Shown one piece after another: positions 1-8,549 of a stretch of 64,000 bases of DNA. Source of the DNA: Pseudohoeflea sp964511625. Its GTDB lineage: Bacteria; Pseudomonadota; Alphaproteobacteria; Rhizobiales; Rhizobiaceae. The position numbers were made by a program, and so were the translations under genes. The stretch spans positions 1-64,000 of the forward strand of contig CAZEJG010000013.1 in NCBI GenBank assembly GCA_964511625.1, read 5' to 3'. How positions within the stretch are numbered: the stretch's first letter is position 1; each line of letters begins with the position of its first letter. The notes beneath the pieces are model-generated. The model was not told the origin of the DNA. It worked only from the letters and a program-made list of their open reading frames with translations, and made no database searches.

Positions 1-409
1 TGTTGAGCACCGTGACGATCTCGTGGTTGTTGTCGATCGCCTGGTAGACGTTGGCCAGCGTCTGCGCCTCGACCCCTTGCGAGGCGTCCACCACCAGAAG
101 CGAACCCTCGCAGGCCGACAGCGAGCGCGAGACCTCGTAGGCGAAGTCGACATGTCCGGGCGTGTCGATCAGGTTCAGCACGTAATGCTGGCCGTCCTTT
201 GCGTCATACTCGAGACGGACCGTCTGCGCCTTGATGGTGATGCCGCGCTCACGCTCGATATCCATCGAATCGAGGATCTGCTCCTTCATCTCCCGCTCCT
301 CGAGAGAGCCGGTCATCTGGATCAGGCGATCGGCGAGCGTCGACTTGCCATGGTCGATATGGGCGACGATCGAGAAGTTGCGGATGTTGGAAAGCGGGGT
401 GTCGGTCAT
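1..409 (-). CDS. lepA: Elongation factor 4 (LepA), N-terminal part, cut by window edge
   Basis: Translating GTPase that promotes back-translocation and ribosome biogenesis; it binds the ribosome in the cytoplasm. The reverse strand reads MTDTPLSNIRNFSIVAHIDH followed by GKST, giving the G1 P-loop near residues 16-23, then the switch region around ERERGITIKAQTV and the G3 motif DTPGHVDF. These are the signatures that separate LepA from EF-G. About 136 codons are inside the window; the rest lies beyond position 1. The ATG at 409 is the only start that precedes the P-loop at the family's usual distance. An intrinsic terminator of the upstream glycan genes ends about 24 nt before this ATG, so its own promoter is not obvious. 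Confidence 0.95.
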   Translation of the reverse strand, partial: MTDTPLSNIRNFSIVAHIDHGKSTLADRLIQMTGSLEEREMKEQILDSMDIERERGITIKAQTVRLEYDAKDGQHYVLNLIDTPGHVDFAYEVSRSLSACEGSLLVVDASQGVEAQTLANVYQAIDNNHEIVTVLN

Positions 410-432
410 GGGCGGGGATTTATCAGGCCCTA

Positions 433-457
433 GGAAAAAGGCAATCGTTGAATTGCC
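433..457 (-). terminator. Rho-independent terminator after the ligase/GT25 genes
   Basis: On the minus strand GGCAAT, a 6-nt loop and ATTGCC form a stem followed by TTTTTCC. It lies 40 nt downstream of the O-antigen-ligase-like gene stop and just upstream of lepA, which it separates from the glycan genes. Confidence 0.65.
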
Positions 458-496
458 GGGGGAACAGGGAGTACGGCCGCCCGCTGCCCGACGGCC

Positions 497-1750
497 TCAG
501 TCTCGGAAGGGGGGATGAAAGCCGCGGTTCGCAGTGGTCATGATGGCGAAGAACAGGGCTATCAGCGCGACGTTGCGATCGATGAGAAGCAGATAGTGGA
601 GCATGCTGAAGCAGGTCACGAGCACCGCCATCAGGATCGTTGCCTGCCGAATGTCGGCACGACCCTTCGCATAGACACGGTGAAAGGAGAAAGCCAGAAA
701 GCCGGAGATGAGAACCAGGCCGAGAAAGCCGCGTTGCATCCACTCGTCGAGAACCGCATTGTGGGAAAAGGGATGGCGCGAAAGGGCCGGCATGGATGCT
801 TCCGGGATCCGCCGGAATTGCGCGGCAATCGCTCCCTCGCCGCCGTGGCCCAGCCAGGGTTTGGCGGCGATCACCTGTCTTGCGATGTCCCATTGTGCAA
901 GTCGGACGCCAAGACTGGTTTCGGGCGGCAAGTCCGAATCGACCGCTTCGATGTCGATCGCAGTGGCATCCATCCGCGCCTCGACCAGCGGAAGTGCGAA
1001 CCAGCCAGTGGTCACCAGCAGCAGCGTGACGGTGGCGGCCATGGGAAGAAGCCGGCTCCGGCGCGGCGTTTCGCTCTCGCGGCCGTGACGGTACAGGGTC
1101 CAGAGATCCAGGACGATCCCGGCGACGAAGACCGGCATCACCGTTCGAATGCCGGTCGCCAGCAACGGGATCAGCGCGAGATAGAAGTACGCGTGTCGAT
1201 TGGCGAGGAGGCGGGGCAGCCCTTCCACATTCAGCCGGCTGAAGATGGCGAAGACGCAGATGGCGAACGCCGCATTGGCCGGGTTGGAGCCGAAGCCGTG
1301 GCGCGAAGGGACCGTCGCCATCTCATACAATGCCCACGCGGCGAGGAGGAGAAGGGCGACACGGGTGCCCGCCACGATCATGCGGAGCGGATCGCGAACG
1401 AGGATGAATCCGGCGCCGATCGGCAGCAGCGCAAGATAGTAGAGAGGATAGGAACCGTATCGCCAGTCTCCCGGAAGACTGCCATTGGCCAGTCCGATGG
1501 CAGTCGCCCCGACTGCGATGACGAGGGTGGCAACCGCATAGGGTCCGTCGATCCGCCGCCAGGTCTTCCATCGCAACGCGAGAAGATAGACGCCGATTCC
1601 CGTGAACACGCCCAGAACGATGGCCGACAGTTTACTGTCGATGAAGAACGTGGCGAGGCCGAAGGCCAGCAGCGGGCCGTCGATCTTTCGCCGCCACAGA
1701 AGAGAGCGCTGAAAGCCCCGCCTGACCTGCCGAAGAGCCCCTGTGGACAT
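497..1750 (-). CDS. O-antigen ligase / Wzy-like polytopic membrane protein
   Basis: A 417-residue integral membrane protein with about ten hydrophobic segments. It has a large loop between the late helices containing GVRLAQWDIARQ, KPWLGHG and HPFSHNAVLDEW. The R...G.G...HN pattern in this periplasmic loop is typical of the O-antigen ligase/polymerase family (Wzy_C), which transfers or polymerises lipid-linked glycans at the periplasmic face. Its ATG is 3 nt from the stop of the GT25 gene, so the two are an operon. Ligase (WaaL) and polymerase (Wzy) cannot be told apart from sequence alone. The role in LPS or another surface glycan is inferred from family and neighbour. Confidence 0.78.
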   Translation of the reverse strand: MSTGALRQVRRGFQRSLLWRRKIDGPLLAFGLATFFIDSKLSAIVLGVFTGIGVYLLALRWKTWRRIDGPYAVATLVIAVGATAIGLANGSLPGDWRYGSYPLYYLALLPIGAGFILVRDPLRMIVAGTRVALLLLAAWALYEMATVPSRHGFGSNPANAAFAICVFAIFSRLNVEGLPRLLANRHAYFYLALIPLLATGIRTVMPVFVAGIVLDLWTLYRHGRESETPRRSRLLPMAATVTLLLVTTGWFALPLVEARMDATAIDIEAVDSDLPPETSLGVRLAQWDIARQVIAAKPWLGHGGEGAIAAQFRRIPEASMPALSRHPFSHNAVLDEWMQRGFLGLVLISGFLAFSFHRVYAKGRADIRQATILMAVLVTCFSMLHYLLLIDRNVALIALFFAIMTTANRGFHPPFRD

Positions 1751-1752
1751 GC

Positions 1753-2565
1753 CTAGCTTTCAGAGCCTGATGCGGCGGCGCGGGCGCGAAGATACAGGAA
1801 ACGTAGGCCGCGTCCGAAGAAGCGGCGCGTTTCGACATAGGCCCGGAACGGGAAAACGGTCAGGTACCGGGTTGCCGGGAGCTTGAGCGCGGCGTTGTTG
1901 ATCTGGATTTGTGTCTCCATGCCGGTATTCTGGTCGACCGGAAACGGATCGACGAAGGCGACACGCAACCCCCAGAGGTACTCCAGATCGTAGGCGATGT
2001 CCCAGGCCAGGCGCATGGGCACGAGGCGCCGCAGGAAGACTTCGGCGCAGTGCCGGTTGACCAGATAGGCAGCAGATCCCTTTTGCCGCGTGACCGCGAG
2101 TGCCAGTCGGTAGTTCCCCGTCAGTCGTCGATAGGGCAGAAGCTTTCCGGCACTCACCGTCGACAGTCGCAGGATGTCCCAGTCGCCCGGGCTCTTGATG
2201 GCTGCGGCGAGAACCTCGGGGAGATCCGTGGCAAGTCTGGCGTCGTCCTCAAGGATCAGCGCGTAATCGGCGTCGCTGTCGACGAAACGCCGCAGACACG
2301 CCAGATGACTCAGATAGCAGCCTATCTCGCCGGGATGTCGTTTGCGACCGTGAAGCCTGCGATAGCCTTCGGGATCGAAATCCGCGATCTCTTCCCCCAA
2401 AGCCTTGCCGTCCACTGCCGGAACACGCTCATAGGGCATGTTCAGACTGCGAAGCTGGTCGTCCATGAAGTCGAGACGGTCAGGCGACCGGTCGAGGTTG
2501 ATAAGGTACGTACGCAGCGAGCAGTTCCCGAGCGCGGGATGCGCTTTTGCATCGTCAAGTCGCAT
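1753..2565 (-). CDS. Glycosyltransferase family 25 (LPS-type)
   Basis: About 270 residues. The N-terminal YLINLDRSPDRL, the EIGCYLSHLACLRRF segment and the acidic ALILEDDA motif are the hallmarks of GT25, the LPS beta-galactosyltransferase-like family, which transfers hexoses from nucleotide sugars onto lipooligosaccharide. The enzyme should be cytoplasmic, as there is no signal or membrane segment. The ATG at 2565 (MRLDDAKAH) is chosen because it places the INLDRS strand about 20 residues in. A GTG at 2613 would add 16 residues but has no ribosome site. It is co-transcribed with the ligase-like gene immediately downstream. Donor and acceptor sugars are unknown. Confidence 0.82.
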   Translation of the reverse strand: MRLDDAKAHPALGNCSLRTYLINLDRSPDRLDFMDDQLRSLNMPYERVPAVDGKALGEEIADFDPEGYRRLHGRKRHPGEIGCYLSHLACLRRFVDSDADYALILEDDARLATDLPEVLAAAIKSPGDWDILRLSTVSAGKLLPYRRLTGNYRLALAVTRQKGSAAYLVNRHCAEVFLRRLVPMRLAWDIAYDLEYLWGLRVAFVDPFPVDQNTGMETQIQINNAALKLPATRYLTVFPFRAYVETRRFFGRGLRFLYLRARAAASGSES

Positions 2566-2663
2566 GAAATGGTCCGGCTCCGGGCGCCTCGATAGGTTTC
2601 TAGCCTCGCGCACTGATTAGATTTAAACGCTTGCCGGCGCAACCGTGCCTGGCGGAAACAGGT

Positions 2664-3998
2664 TCAGCGGTCCGGCACCTTCCAGTCCGGTTCGGGTGTC
2701 TTGCGCCGCCTGAGCCGGAGCATGAGCCCGACCGCCACGCCGGCACCTATCGCGATGGTCAGGTCGGCGAGCACCGTCAGCGTCAGCGTCATCAAAAGCA
2801 GGAAAATGTCAGAACGATGGCCCCTCATCCGTTCGCGCAGGTGCTGCGGTTCGGCCATGTTCCATGCCGTCAGCACCAGGACCGCCGACAGCGCCGGCAG
2901 CGCCAGGCCGCCGGCCAGAGGGGCGGCAAGCATCATGAAGGCGAGCAGGAAAAGCGAATGCGCAATGCCTGAGACAGGCGTCTTTGCGCCCGCGCGGATA
3001 TTGGTCGCCGTACGTGCGATGGCGCCCGTCGCCGGCAGTCCGCCGAACAGCGAGGAGACGCAATTGGCGAGCCCCTGGGCGGTGATCTCTGTATTGGACC
3101 TATGCGCCGTCCCGGCCATCCTGTCGGCGACGAGGGCGGAGAGCAGCGACTCGATACCGGCGAGGAAGGCGATGATGATTGCCGAGGGCAGCAGCTGATG
3201 CAGGGTTTCGAGATCGATCTTCGGCAGATGGGGCACCGGCAGCGTGGACTGGATGGCGCCGAAGCGGCTGGCGATCGTGTCCACGTCGAGCCCGAGGAGC
3301 GGCACTGCGGCCGATGTCAGCGCCACGGCGACAAGCAGGCCCGGCAGTTTCGGCGCCATCTTGCGGAAGACGACGATCAGCACCAGCGTGGCGAGCGCGA
3401 TCACCGTGCTCGCGAGCGACCAGGTGCCATGGGCTTGCCACAGCGCAGTCAGCTTGGGAATGAAATCGGCCGGAAGCTTGCCCGCCTCGATGCCGAAGAA
3501 ATCGGCGATCTGGCTGGTACCGATGATGACGGCGATGCCGATGGTGAAGCCGTTGATGACCGGCTCGGGAACATGCCGGATCAGCCGCCCAGCCTTGAAG
3601 AAGCCGGCCACGATCAGGATCACGCCCGCCATCAGCGTTGCGGTCACCAGACCGTCGTATCCGTGCCGGGCGATGACGTCGTAGACGACGACGATGAAGG
3701 CGCCTGTCGGTCCGCCGATCTGTACGCGCGAGCCGCCGAAAGCCGAGATCGCAAGTCCGGCGACGATCGCGGTGACGAGACCCGCGCCGGGTTGGGCGCC
3801 CGAGGCGATGGCGATCGCCATGGCGAGCGGCAGAGCAACCATTGCCACCGTCAACCCCGCCATCAGATCGGCGCCGAGCGTCGGCAGGTCGTAGTTTTTC
3901 AGGGTGGTGATGATCTTCGGATGGAAGGCCCGATCTCGGACGGACTTGTCGCGTGTCGCCTGATCGTTGCCGGCGGTTTCGCCCGTATGTTCGCTCAT
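2664..3998 (-). CDS. SulP-family anion permease without STAS domain
   Basis: A 444-residue polytopic protein with the SulP signature near the N-terminus (DLMAGLTVAMVALPLAMAIA), followed by GPTGAFIVV and GLANCVSSLFGGLPATGAIART. SulP proteins move sulfate, bicarbonate or other anions across the inner membrane. Full-length members usually exceed 550 residues because a cytoplasmic STAS domain follows the last helix. Here the protein stops about 15 residues after the last helix (RLRRRKTPEPDW), so STAS is absent, with no sign of a frameshift. It stands alone on the minus strand. Substrate is not predictable; sulfate and bicarbonate are the main options. Confidence 0.88.
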   Translation of the reverse strand: MSEHTGETAGNDQATRDKSVRDRAFHPKIITTLKNYDLPTLGADLMAGLTVAMVALPLAMAIAIASGAQPGAGLVTAIVAGLAISAFGGSRVQIGGPTGAFIVVVYDVIARHGYDGLVTATLMAGVILIVAGFFKAGRLIRHVPEPVINGFTIGIAVIIGTSQIADFFGIEAGKLPADFIPKLTALWQAHGTWSLASTVIALATLVLIVVFRKMAPKLPGLLVAVALTSAAVPLLGLDVDTIASRFGAIQSTLPVPHLPKIDLETLHQLLPSAIIIAFLAGIESLLSALVADRMAGTAHRSNTEITAQGLANCVSSLFGGLPATGAIARTATNIRAGAKTPVSGIAHSLFLLAFMMLAAPLAGGLALPALSAVLVLTAWNMAEPQHLRERMRGHRSDIFLLLMTLTLTVLADLTIAIGAGVAVGLMLRLRRRKTPEPDWKVPDR

Positions 3999-4078
3999 GC
4001 CCGTCTCCGCTTCCCCCGTGCCTGTGATGCGCCGCGCACCCGGCGATTGTCAATTCCCCCGGGAAGAGGCGTCGTTCG

Positions 4079-4918
4079 TCATGATGTCGCGGCTTTTCTG
4101 CCCTTGCCATCCGCCTCGCCGCGTCCCGCGTCCGGCCCCCACTCGATCGCCTTGTAGTCGAAGCCGAACTCGATCGTCGGCTTGACGATCCGGAAATAGG
4201 GGGAGAGATCGAAATCGCGCGGCGTATAAAGCGAGTGGTGCCGGATGTGCATGATCTCGCGCCGCGAGTAATCCGATTTTGCCGCGGCGCGCCCCGGCGC
4301 AAGCGTGATTTCCGGCAGGATGGGATAGCCCACGCTCTGGAAGGCCTGGGCGATCAGCGAGGAACAGATGGCCCGTGTCGGATCACCGGAGCCGAGCGCC
4401 AGCATCCGTCGCCGCCATGCCACCGGAACCGGCGGCGCCGTGATCGAGTAGCGCATGAGGTCGAGAATGTTCTTCAGGTCGTATTTGAGACCCAGCTTGC
4501 CGACCATGAACCCGACCACGGCCTCGCGGTCCTCCGGCGTCAGTCCCACAGGCCGGCAAATGCGGGTGTTGTAGGTCTCGTATTTCGACAGCGGAACCGC
4601 TACGCACCCCTCGCCGAGATTGACCTCGATCAGCGTCGGCCATTCCTCGTTCTCGCCGCGTCCCTCGCGCAGTTCGTCTCCCACATAGAGTGCGGCATGG
4701 GAAAACGTGGACTGCGTCAGGTACTTGATCGACTTGGAAATCCGCCGGTTGCCTTCGACCAGCACCACGTCGCCTTCGCGCAACGTCCGCCGAAGCGTCT
4801 GCGGGTCGGAAGGGGTGTAGGGCTCGTAGCCGGAAGTCGGCGCCTCGAGCCAGCCGGCGAGCTTCCGGCCGATCCAGTCGAGCACCGTCCCGCCGCCGGA
4901 TGTGATCTCGTCGGTCAT
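4079..4918 (-). CDS. YiiX/YebB-like permuted papain-fold (NlpC/P60 type) hydrolase
   Basis: 279 residues. The order His-first, Cys-later is visible: FSHAALYVG (H74) and RAICSSLIAQAF (C185), separated by a beta region with IEVNLGEG and a helix with KLGLKYDLKNILDL. This is the arrangement of permuted NlpC/P60 (LRAT/YiiX, DUF830) proteins, which cleave or transfer acyl/amide groups on lipids or peptides. The segment REGDVVLVEG before the His matches the start of the fold. No clear signal peptide is seen. The gene is divergent from mbfA with a 111-nt gap. Substrate is unknown. Confidence 0.75.
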   Translation of the reverse strand: MTDEITSGGGTVLDWIGRKLAGWLEAPTSGYEPYTPSDPQTLRRTLREGDVVLVEGNRRISKSIKYLTQSTFSHAALYVGDELREGRGENEEWPTLIEVNLGEGCVAVPLSKYETYNTRICRPVGLTPEDREAVVGFMVGKLGLKYDLKNILDLMRYSITAPPVPVAWRRRMLALGSGDPTRAICSSLIAQAFQSVGYPILPEITLAPGRAAAKSDYSRREIMHIRHHSLYTPRDFDLSPYFRIVKPTIEFGFDYKAIEWGPDAGRGEADGKGRKAATS

Positions 4919-5001
4919 GCTCCCTCATTGCAGGTGATCCGCTGCGATTCAAGTCGTCGCACGGCCCCGTGCATCTTGACCGGGTCGACGAAGGCGCCTA
5001 C

Positions 5002-5018
5002 TTTAGAACTATTCTAAA
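5002..5018 (+). promoter_or_regulatory. Irr box (iron control element) of mbfA
   Basis: TTTAGAA-CTA-TTCTAAA is a perfect 7+3+7 palindrome lying 12 nt upstream of the mbfA ATG. It matches the iron-control-element/Irr-box pattern known from rhizobial iron genes, including mbfA. Irr bound here would repress the iron exporter when iron is low. Confidence 0.85.
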
Positions 5019-5029
5019 AAGGTGCGCCC

Positions 5030-6016
5030 ATGTTTTCCCGTATCCTCGGTCTCGCAAAACGTCCCTTCTCCTCGCTCTCGGAGCAGGAAGTTCTGGCCCT
5101 CGCCATATCGTCCGAGGAGGACGATGCGCGCATCTATCTCGCCTATGGCGACATGCTGCGCGAGGACTACCCTCACTCGGCCAAGGTCTTCGACGAGATG
5201 GCGGAGGAGGAGAACGCCCACCGGGCGCGGCTGATCGAATTGCACCGCAAGCGGTTCGGCGAACGCATCCCGCTGGTCCGCCGCGAGCATGTGCGCGAAT
5301 ATTACGACCGCAAGCCGGCCTGGCTGGCGCGTAACCTGCCGCTCGCCCGCATCCGCGCGGAAGCCGAGAACATGGAGCATCAGGCCCACCTGTTTTATCT
5401 CGCTGCGGCCCAGCGCTCTTCCGATGCCGATACCCGCAAGCTGCTTGGCGATCTGGCCGTCCAGGAAAAGGCGCACGAATCACTCGCCCGCCGACTGACC
5501 GAGCGCCACGCGCCGGAGGATGTCGCCGCGGAGGAGAACGAGACGGAGCGCAAGCGCTTCATCCTGACCTATGTCCAGCCGGGACTCGCCGGCCTGATGG
5601 ACGGATCGGTGTCGACACTGGCGCCGATCTTCGCCACCGCCTTCGCCACGCAGAACACCGCGACGACCTTTGTCGTCGGCCTCTCGGCATCAGTGGGTGC
5701 CGGCATTTCCATGGGCTTTACCGAGGCCGCCCATGACGACGGCGTCTTGTCGGGGCGCGGTTCGCCGATCAAGCGCGGTCTGGCTTCCGGCATCATGACC
5801 ACGATCGGCGGATTGGGGCACGCGTTGCCCTATCTGATCCCGCATTTCGGCACCGCGACCACGGTCGCCATCGCCGTGGTCTTCGTCGAACTCTGGGCGA
5901 TTGCCTGGATCCAGAATCACTGGATGGAAACGCCGTGGAGCCGGGCGATCATCCAGGTCGTGCTCGGCGGCGCGCTGGTGTTTGCCGCTGGCATGGTGAT
6001 TGGCGGCAGCGCCTGA
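5030..6016 (+). CDS. mbfA: Membrane-bound ferritin MbfA (rubrerythrin-VIT1 iron exporter)
   Basis: 328 residues in two parts. Residues 1-160 are a ferritin-like four-helix bundle with carboxylate/His motifs (SSEEDDARIY, MAEEENAHRARL, MEHQAHLFY, QEKAHESL). Residues about 185-328 are a VIT1-type membrane domain with GLMDGSVSTLAPIFA and GFTEAAHDDG. This is the MbfA/Erv1-like iron exporter that protects rhizobia and brucellae from iron and peroxide under acid conditions; it sits in the inner membrane with the ferritin domain in the cytoplasm. The ATG follows an AAAAAGG ribosome site that partly overlaps the Irr box, so translation initiation and operator are nearly superimposed. Confidence 0.95.
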   Translation: MFSRILGLAKRPFSSLSEQEVLALAISSEEDDARIYLAYGDMLREDYPHSAKVFDEMAEEENAHRARLIELHRKRFGERIPLVRREHVREYYDRKPAWLARNLPLARIRAEAENMEHQAHLFYLAAAQRSSDADTRKLLGDLAVQEKAHESLARRLTERHAPEDVAAEENETERKRFILTYVQPGLAGLMDGSVSTLAPIFATAFATQNTATTFVVGLSASVGAGISMGFTEAAHDDGVLSGRGSPIKRGLASGIMTTIGGLGHALPYLIPHFGTATTVAIAVVFVELWAIAWIQNHWMETPWSRAIIQVVLGGALVFAAGMVIGGSA

Positions 6017-6075
6017 GGCACCGCTGGATCAGGACGTTCGCATGGGCAGAATGAGGATAGTTGATGCGGCCGGAC

Positions 6076-6699
6076 TTACTGGACCGAGCCGACCAGCACG
6101 TCAGAGCCGTTTTCGATGGTCACCCAGCGACCGGAATTCTCCGACGACTGTCGCTTGAGATAGCGGTAGGGGGTGGCCGTCCACGGCTTCACCTCGTCCT
6201 CGAGATTGTCGAGAACATAGTCGCCATCCGCGCTGCGCAGGGTGAGGACCGCGTGGCCCTCGCCGTCGGGCTTGCGCACGACGGTGATCAGCACGTCGCC
6301 GGGCGAGAAGCCGCGTTCGATCAGCATGTGACGCTTGAGGAGGACATAATCCTCGCAGTCGCCGGCGATGTCCGGATAGGCCCACACTTCCTCGCGGCCG
6401 TAGATCTCCATGTCGGTCTTCGGCATGATCGAGAAGTTCACCGCCTCGTTGACCTCCTTGACCACGGTCCAGCCGTAGTCGGTCACGCGCGGCGCCGCGG
6501 CCGGCTTGGCGACCGGGCGGCACTCGTCCCGGTAGGTCTTGCAGAAATCGTAGTGGCCGATGGGCTGTGATGTGATCCGGCCGGTCACCATCGCGGTGGC
6601 CCGGCCCGGCGCATGGGCGGGGGCGGAGTAGGCCTGGCTGGCCGCCGCTCCGGCCAGGAGGCCGACGGCGAGGACCAATGTCCTGTGAAGGCTGAGCAT
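6076..6699 (-). CDS. Bacterial transglutaminase-like cysteine proteinase (BTLCP), exported
   Basis: About 207 residues from the ATG at 6699. This start gives a clean signal peptide (LVLAVGLLAGAAASQAYSAPAHA), whereas the in-frame start 10 codons upstream adds a polar stretch. The papain-like triad is visible: Cys in AGDCEDYVLLKR, His in GEGHAVLTL and Asp in DYVLDNL. This is the BTLCP family (COG3672), periplasmic proteins in alphaproteobacteria related to LapG proteases. An additional Cys pair (FCKTYRDECRP) may form a disulfide. Stop codons of this gene and mbfA face each other 59 nt apart. No LapD-like partner is in view, so the substrate is unknown. Confidence 0.83.
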   Translation of the reverse strand: MLSLHRTLVLAVGLLAGAAASQAYSAPAHAPGRATAMVTGRITSQPIGHYDFCKTYRDECRPVAKPAAAPRVTDYGWTVVKEVNEAVNFSIMPKTDMEIYGREEVWAYPDIAGDCEDYVLLKRHMLIERGFSPGDVLITVVRKPDGEGHAVLTLRSADGDYVLDNLEDEVKPWTATPYRYLKRQSSENSGRWVTIENGSDVLVGSVQ

Positions 6700-6856
6700 G
6701 TCCGGTTTCCCCGTGCCACCTGTCCCCAATAGTTAAGGAAAAGTAAAGAGGGGCGCGGGGCGGTGTCAATTCCGGGACGGCGTTTACCTGCTGTTATGGT
6801 TACCAACGAGCCTCGGGTGCGGAAATAAAGTCACACCGCTGTGGATGGCAGGCAAT

Positions 6857-7657
6857 TCAGGTAGGATCCGCGACCCGGTCGATGGCGGCCAGGATGCGGG
6901 CGATGTCCTCGGGCCGCGACAGCCGGTGGTCGCCATCCCTGATGAGCTGCACGTCCACATTCGTCGAGGGCAGGTGCTCCACGAGACGCAAGGCGTGCCG
7001 CCAGGGCACGTCGGTGTCCTCCATGCCCTGGATGATCGTCACCGGCGCGTCGACCTCGATAACCCCTTCGAGCACCTGGTTGGCGCGACCGTCGTCGAAC
7101 AATGCCTTGGTAAAGACGTTGGGGTCCGGGCCATAGGGCGTCGGTTCCTCGAAATAGCCCTGGGAGGCCAGCGCGGCGGACTGTTCCGCGGTCAGCTCCG
7201 GTTCCATCAGCTCCGAGGTGAAGTCGGGCGCCGGGGCGATCAGCACCATGCCGGCGATCCGGTCGGCCTGTCCGCGCTTCTTGAGTTCCTGCGCCATTCT
7301 GAGCGCGATCCATCCGCCCATCGACGAGCCGACGAGGATCTGTGGCCCTTCGGTGAACCTGTCGAAAACGGCGAGGCTCTCCTCCAGCCAGCGCGAGATT
7401 GTCCCGTCGGTAAAGCGGCCGCCCGAAGCGCCGTGGCCGGAATAGTCGAACCTCAGGCTCGCCGCTCCCAGTGACCCCTGATGGGCGCAGATGGCTTCGG
7501 CCTTGCTGCCCGTCATGTCGGAACGGTAGCCGCCGAGCCAGACCGTGCCAGGCCGGCCGACCGTCCGTGCGGGCCTGACGAGCGCGGCGATGTCGCGGGC
7601 GCCCTGGCCGTCGCCCACGGTGAAGCGTTCCTCGCGGATGTCAGTCATTGTCATCAT
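6857..7657 (-). CDS. Alpha/beta hydrolase, serine type
   Basis: 266 residues with a complete alpha/beta-hydrolase layout. The oxyanion strand is GTVWLGGYRSDM, followed by RFDYSGHGASGG, nucleophile elbow VGSSMGGW (GxSxG), Asp in IQGMEDTDVP and His in RDGDHRLS. Cytosolic: no signal peptide. The family includes carboxylesterases and ABHD10-like deacylases; the substrate cannot be inferred. The start at 7657 follows GGGAG at good spacing; a second ATG four codons later is possible. It is transcribed divergently from infC across a 232-nt gap. Confidence 0.85.
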   Translation of the reverse strand: MMTMTDIREERFTVGDGQGARDIAALVRPARTVGRPGTVWLGGYRSDMTGSKAEAICAHQGSLGAASLRFDYSGHGASGGRFTDGTISRWLEESLAVFDRFTEGPQILVGSSMGGWIALRMAQELKKRGQADRIAGMVLIAPAPDFTSELMEPELTAEQSAALASQGYFEEPTPYGPDPNVFTKALFDDGRANQVLEGVIEVDAPVTIIQGMEDTDVPWRHALRLVEHLPSTNVDVQLIRDGDHRLSRPEDIARILAAIDRVADPT

Positions 7658-7889
7658 CGTTCTGGCTCCCTATTTCAGTGCCGCAGGACGGGCCGGCGTG
7701 GCCTCGAAGATTGGCTTTGCGCAAGCTGGTTGCGCGCCTCTTTCGTGCGGAACCGCGTAGCAGGTGATTTTTCCCCGCAACCATGCTATTGACACCGGCG
7801 TTGTCTTGTAGACATGGCAGTCAGGCGGTCTGAAACGGCATGCCGCTGCCCAGAAGCTTGTCCTATCAATAGTCCAGGAGACCAAAGCC

Positions 7890-8426
7890 ATTCGCAGACC
7901 TTTTAGAGCGCCCCCTACCACGAATGACGGGCCGCGCGCCAACAGAGATATTCGTGCCCCGCAGGTTCAGCTGATCGACGCAGAGGGCCAGAACCGCGGC
8001 GTCATCTCGACATCCGAAGCACTGGAGCTTGCCGAAGAGGCAGGCCTCGACCTCGTCGAGATCAATTCGAACGGCGACGTGCCGGTGTGCAAGCTCGTCG
8101 ATCTCGGCAAGCTCAAATACCAGTCGCAGAAGAAAGCCTCCGAGGCCCGCAAGAAGCAGAAGACCGTCGAGGTCAAGGAAATCAAGATGCGGCCCAACAT
8201 CGACACGCACGACTACGACGTGAAGATGAAGGCGATCAAGCGCTTCTTCGAGGGCGGCGACAAGGTGAAGGTCACCCTTCGCTTCCGCGGCCGCGAAATG
8301 GCCCACCAGGAACTCGGCATGCAGCTTCTCCAGAAGGTGAAGGGCGACACCGAGGAAATCGCGAAGGTGGAGGCCGAGCCCAAGCTCGAAGGCCGCCAGA
8401 TGATGATGGTGCTCGCACCCCGCTGA
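7890..8426 (+). CDS. infC: Translation initiation factor IF-3, ATT start codon
   Basis: 178 residues. IF-3 binds the 30S subunit, blocks 50S joining and proofreads the initiation codon. The N-domain has IRAPQVQLIDAEGQNRGVIS and EALELAEEAGLDLVEI; the C-domain has KEIKMRPNIDTHDYDVKM and GDKVKVTLRFRGREMAH. No ATG or GTG precedes the conserved N-domain in frame. An ATT at 7890 lies 9 nt after AGGAG (7876-7880) and yields (M)RRPFRAPPTTNDGP, the start typical of alphaproteobacterial IF-3. The rare ATT start is known in infC, where IF-3 represses its own translation by rejecting it. A reading from the first ATG would lose about a third of the protein. Confidence 0.95.
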   Translation: MRRPFRAPPTTNDGPRANRDIRAPQVQLIDAEGQNRGVISTSEALELAEEAGLDLVEINSNGDVPVCKLVDLGKLKYQSQKKASEARKKQKTVEVKEIKMRPNIDTHDYDVKMKAIKRFFEGGDKVKVTLRFRGREMAHQELGMQLLQKVKGDTEEIAKVEAEPKLEGRQMMMVLAPR

Positions 8427-8486
8427 GCAGGCAATCGTCCAAGGGGTACCGGACGATTGGTCCGGATGCCTCACCTCACTGAGAAA

Positions 8487-8513
8487 GGCCGCGTTTCGCG
8501 GTCTTTTTCTTTT
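8487..8513 (+). terminator. Rho-independent terminator after infC
   Basis: GGCCGCG-TTT-CGCGGTC forms a 7-bp stem with one G-U pair, directly followed by TTTTTCTTTT. It separates infC from rpmI-rplT. Confidence 0.85.
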
Positions 8514-8549
8514 GTGGCTGCCCGGTCGCCCCGGCGACCGGCTCGGGCC

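Noticed and set aside
23..433. 136-codon plus-strand frame at the left edge
   Set aside because: It is antisense to lepA, whose GTPase motifs are unmistakable on the minus strand.
515..1756. 413-codon open frame antisense to the O-antigen-ligase-like gene
   Set aside because: Its translation is a low-complexity Arg/Asp/Gln/Gly product typical of the antisense frame of GC-rich genes; the opposite strand has clear membrane topology and family motifs.
6731..6750. CtrA-like TTAA-N7-TAAA before the BTLCP gene
   Set aside because: One of two half-sites is imperfect and such matches are frequent by chance in AT-rich patches.
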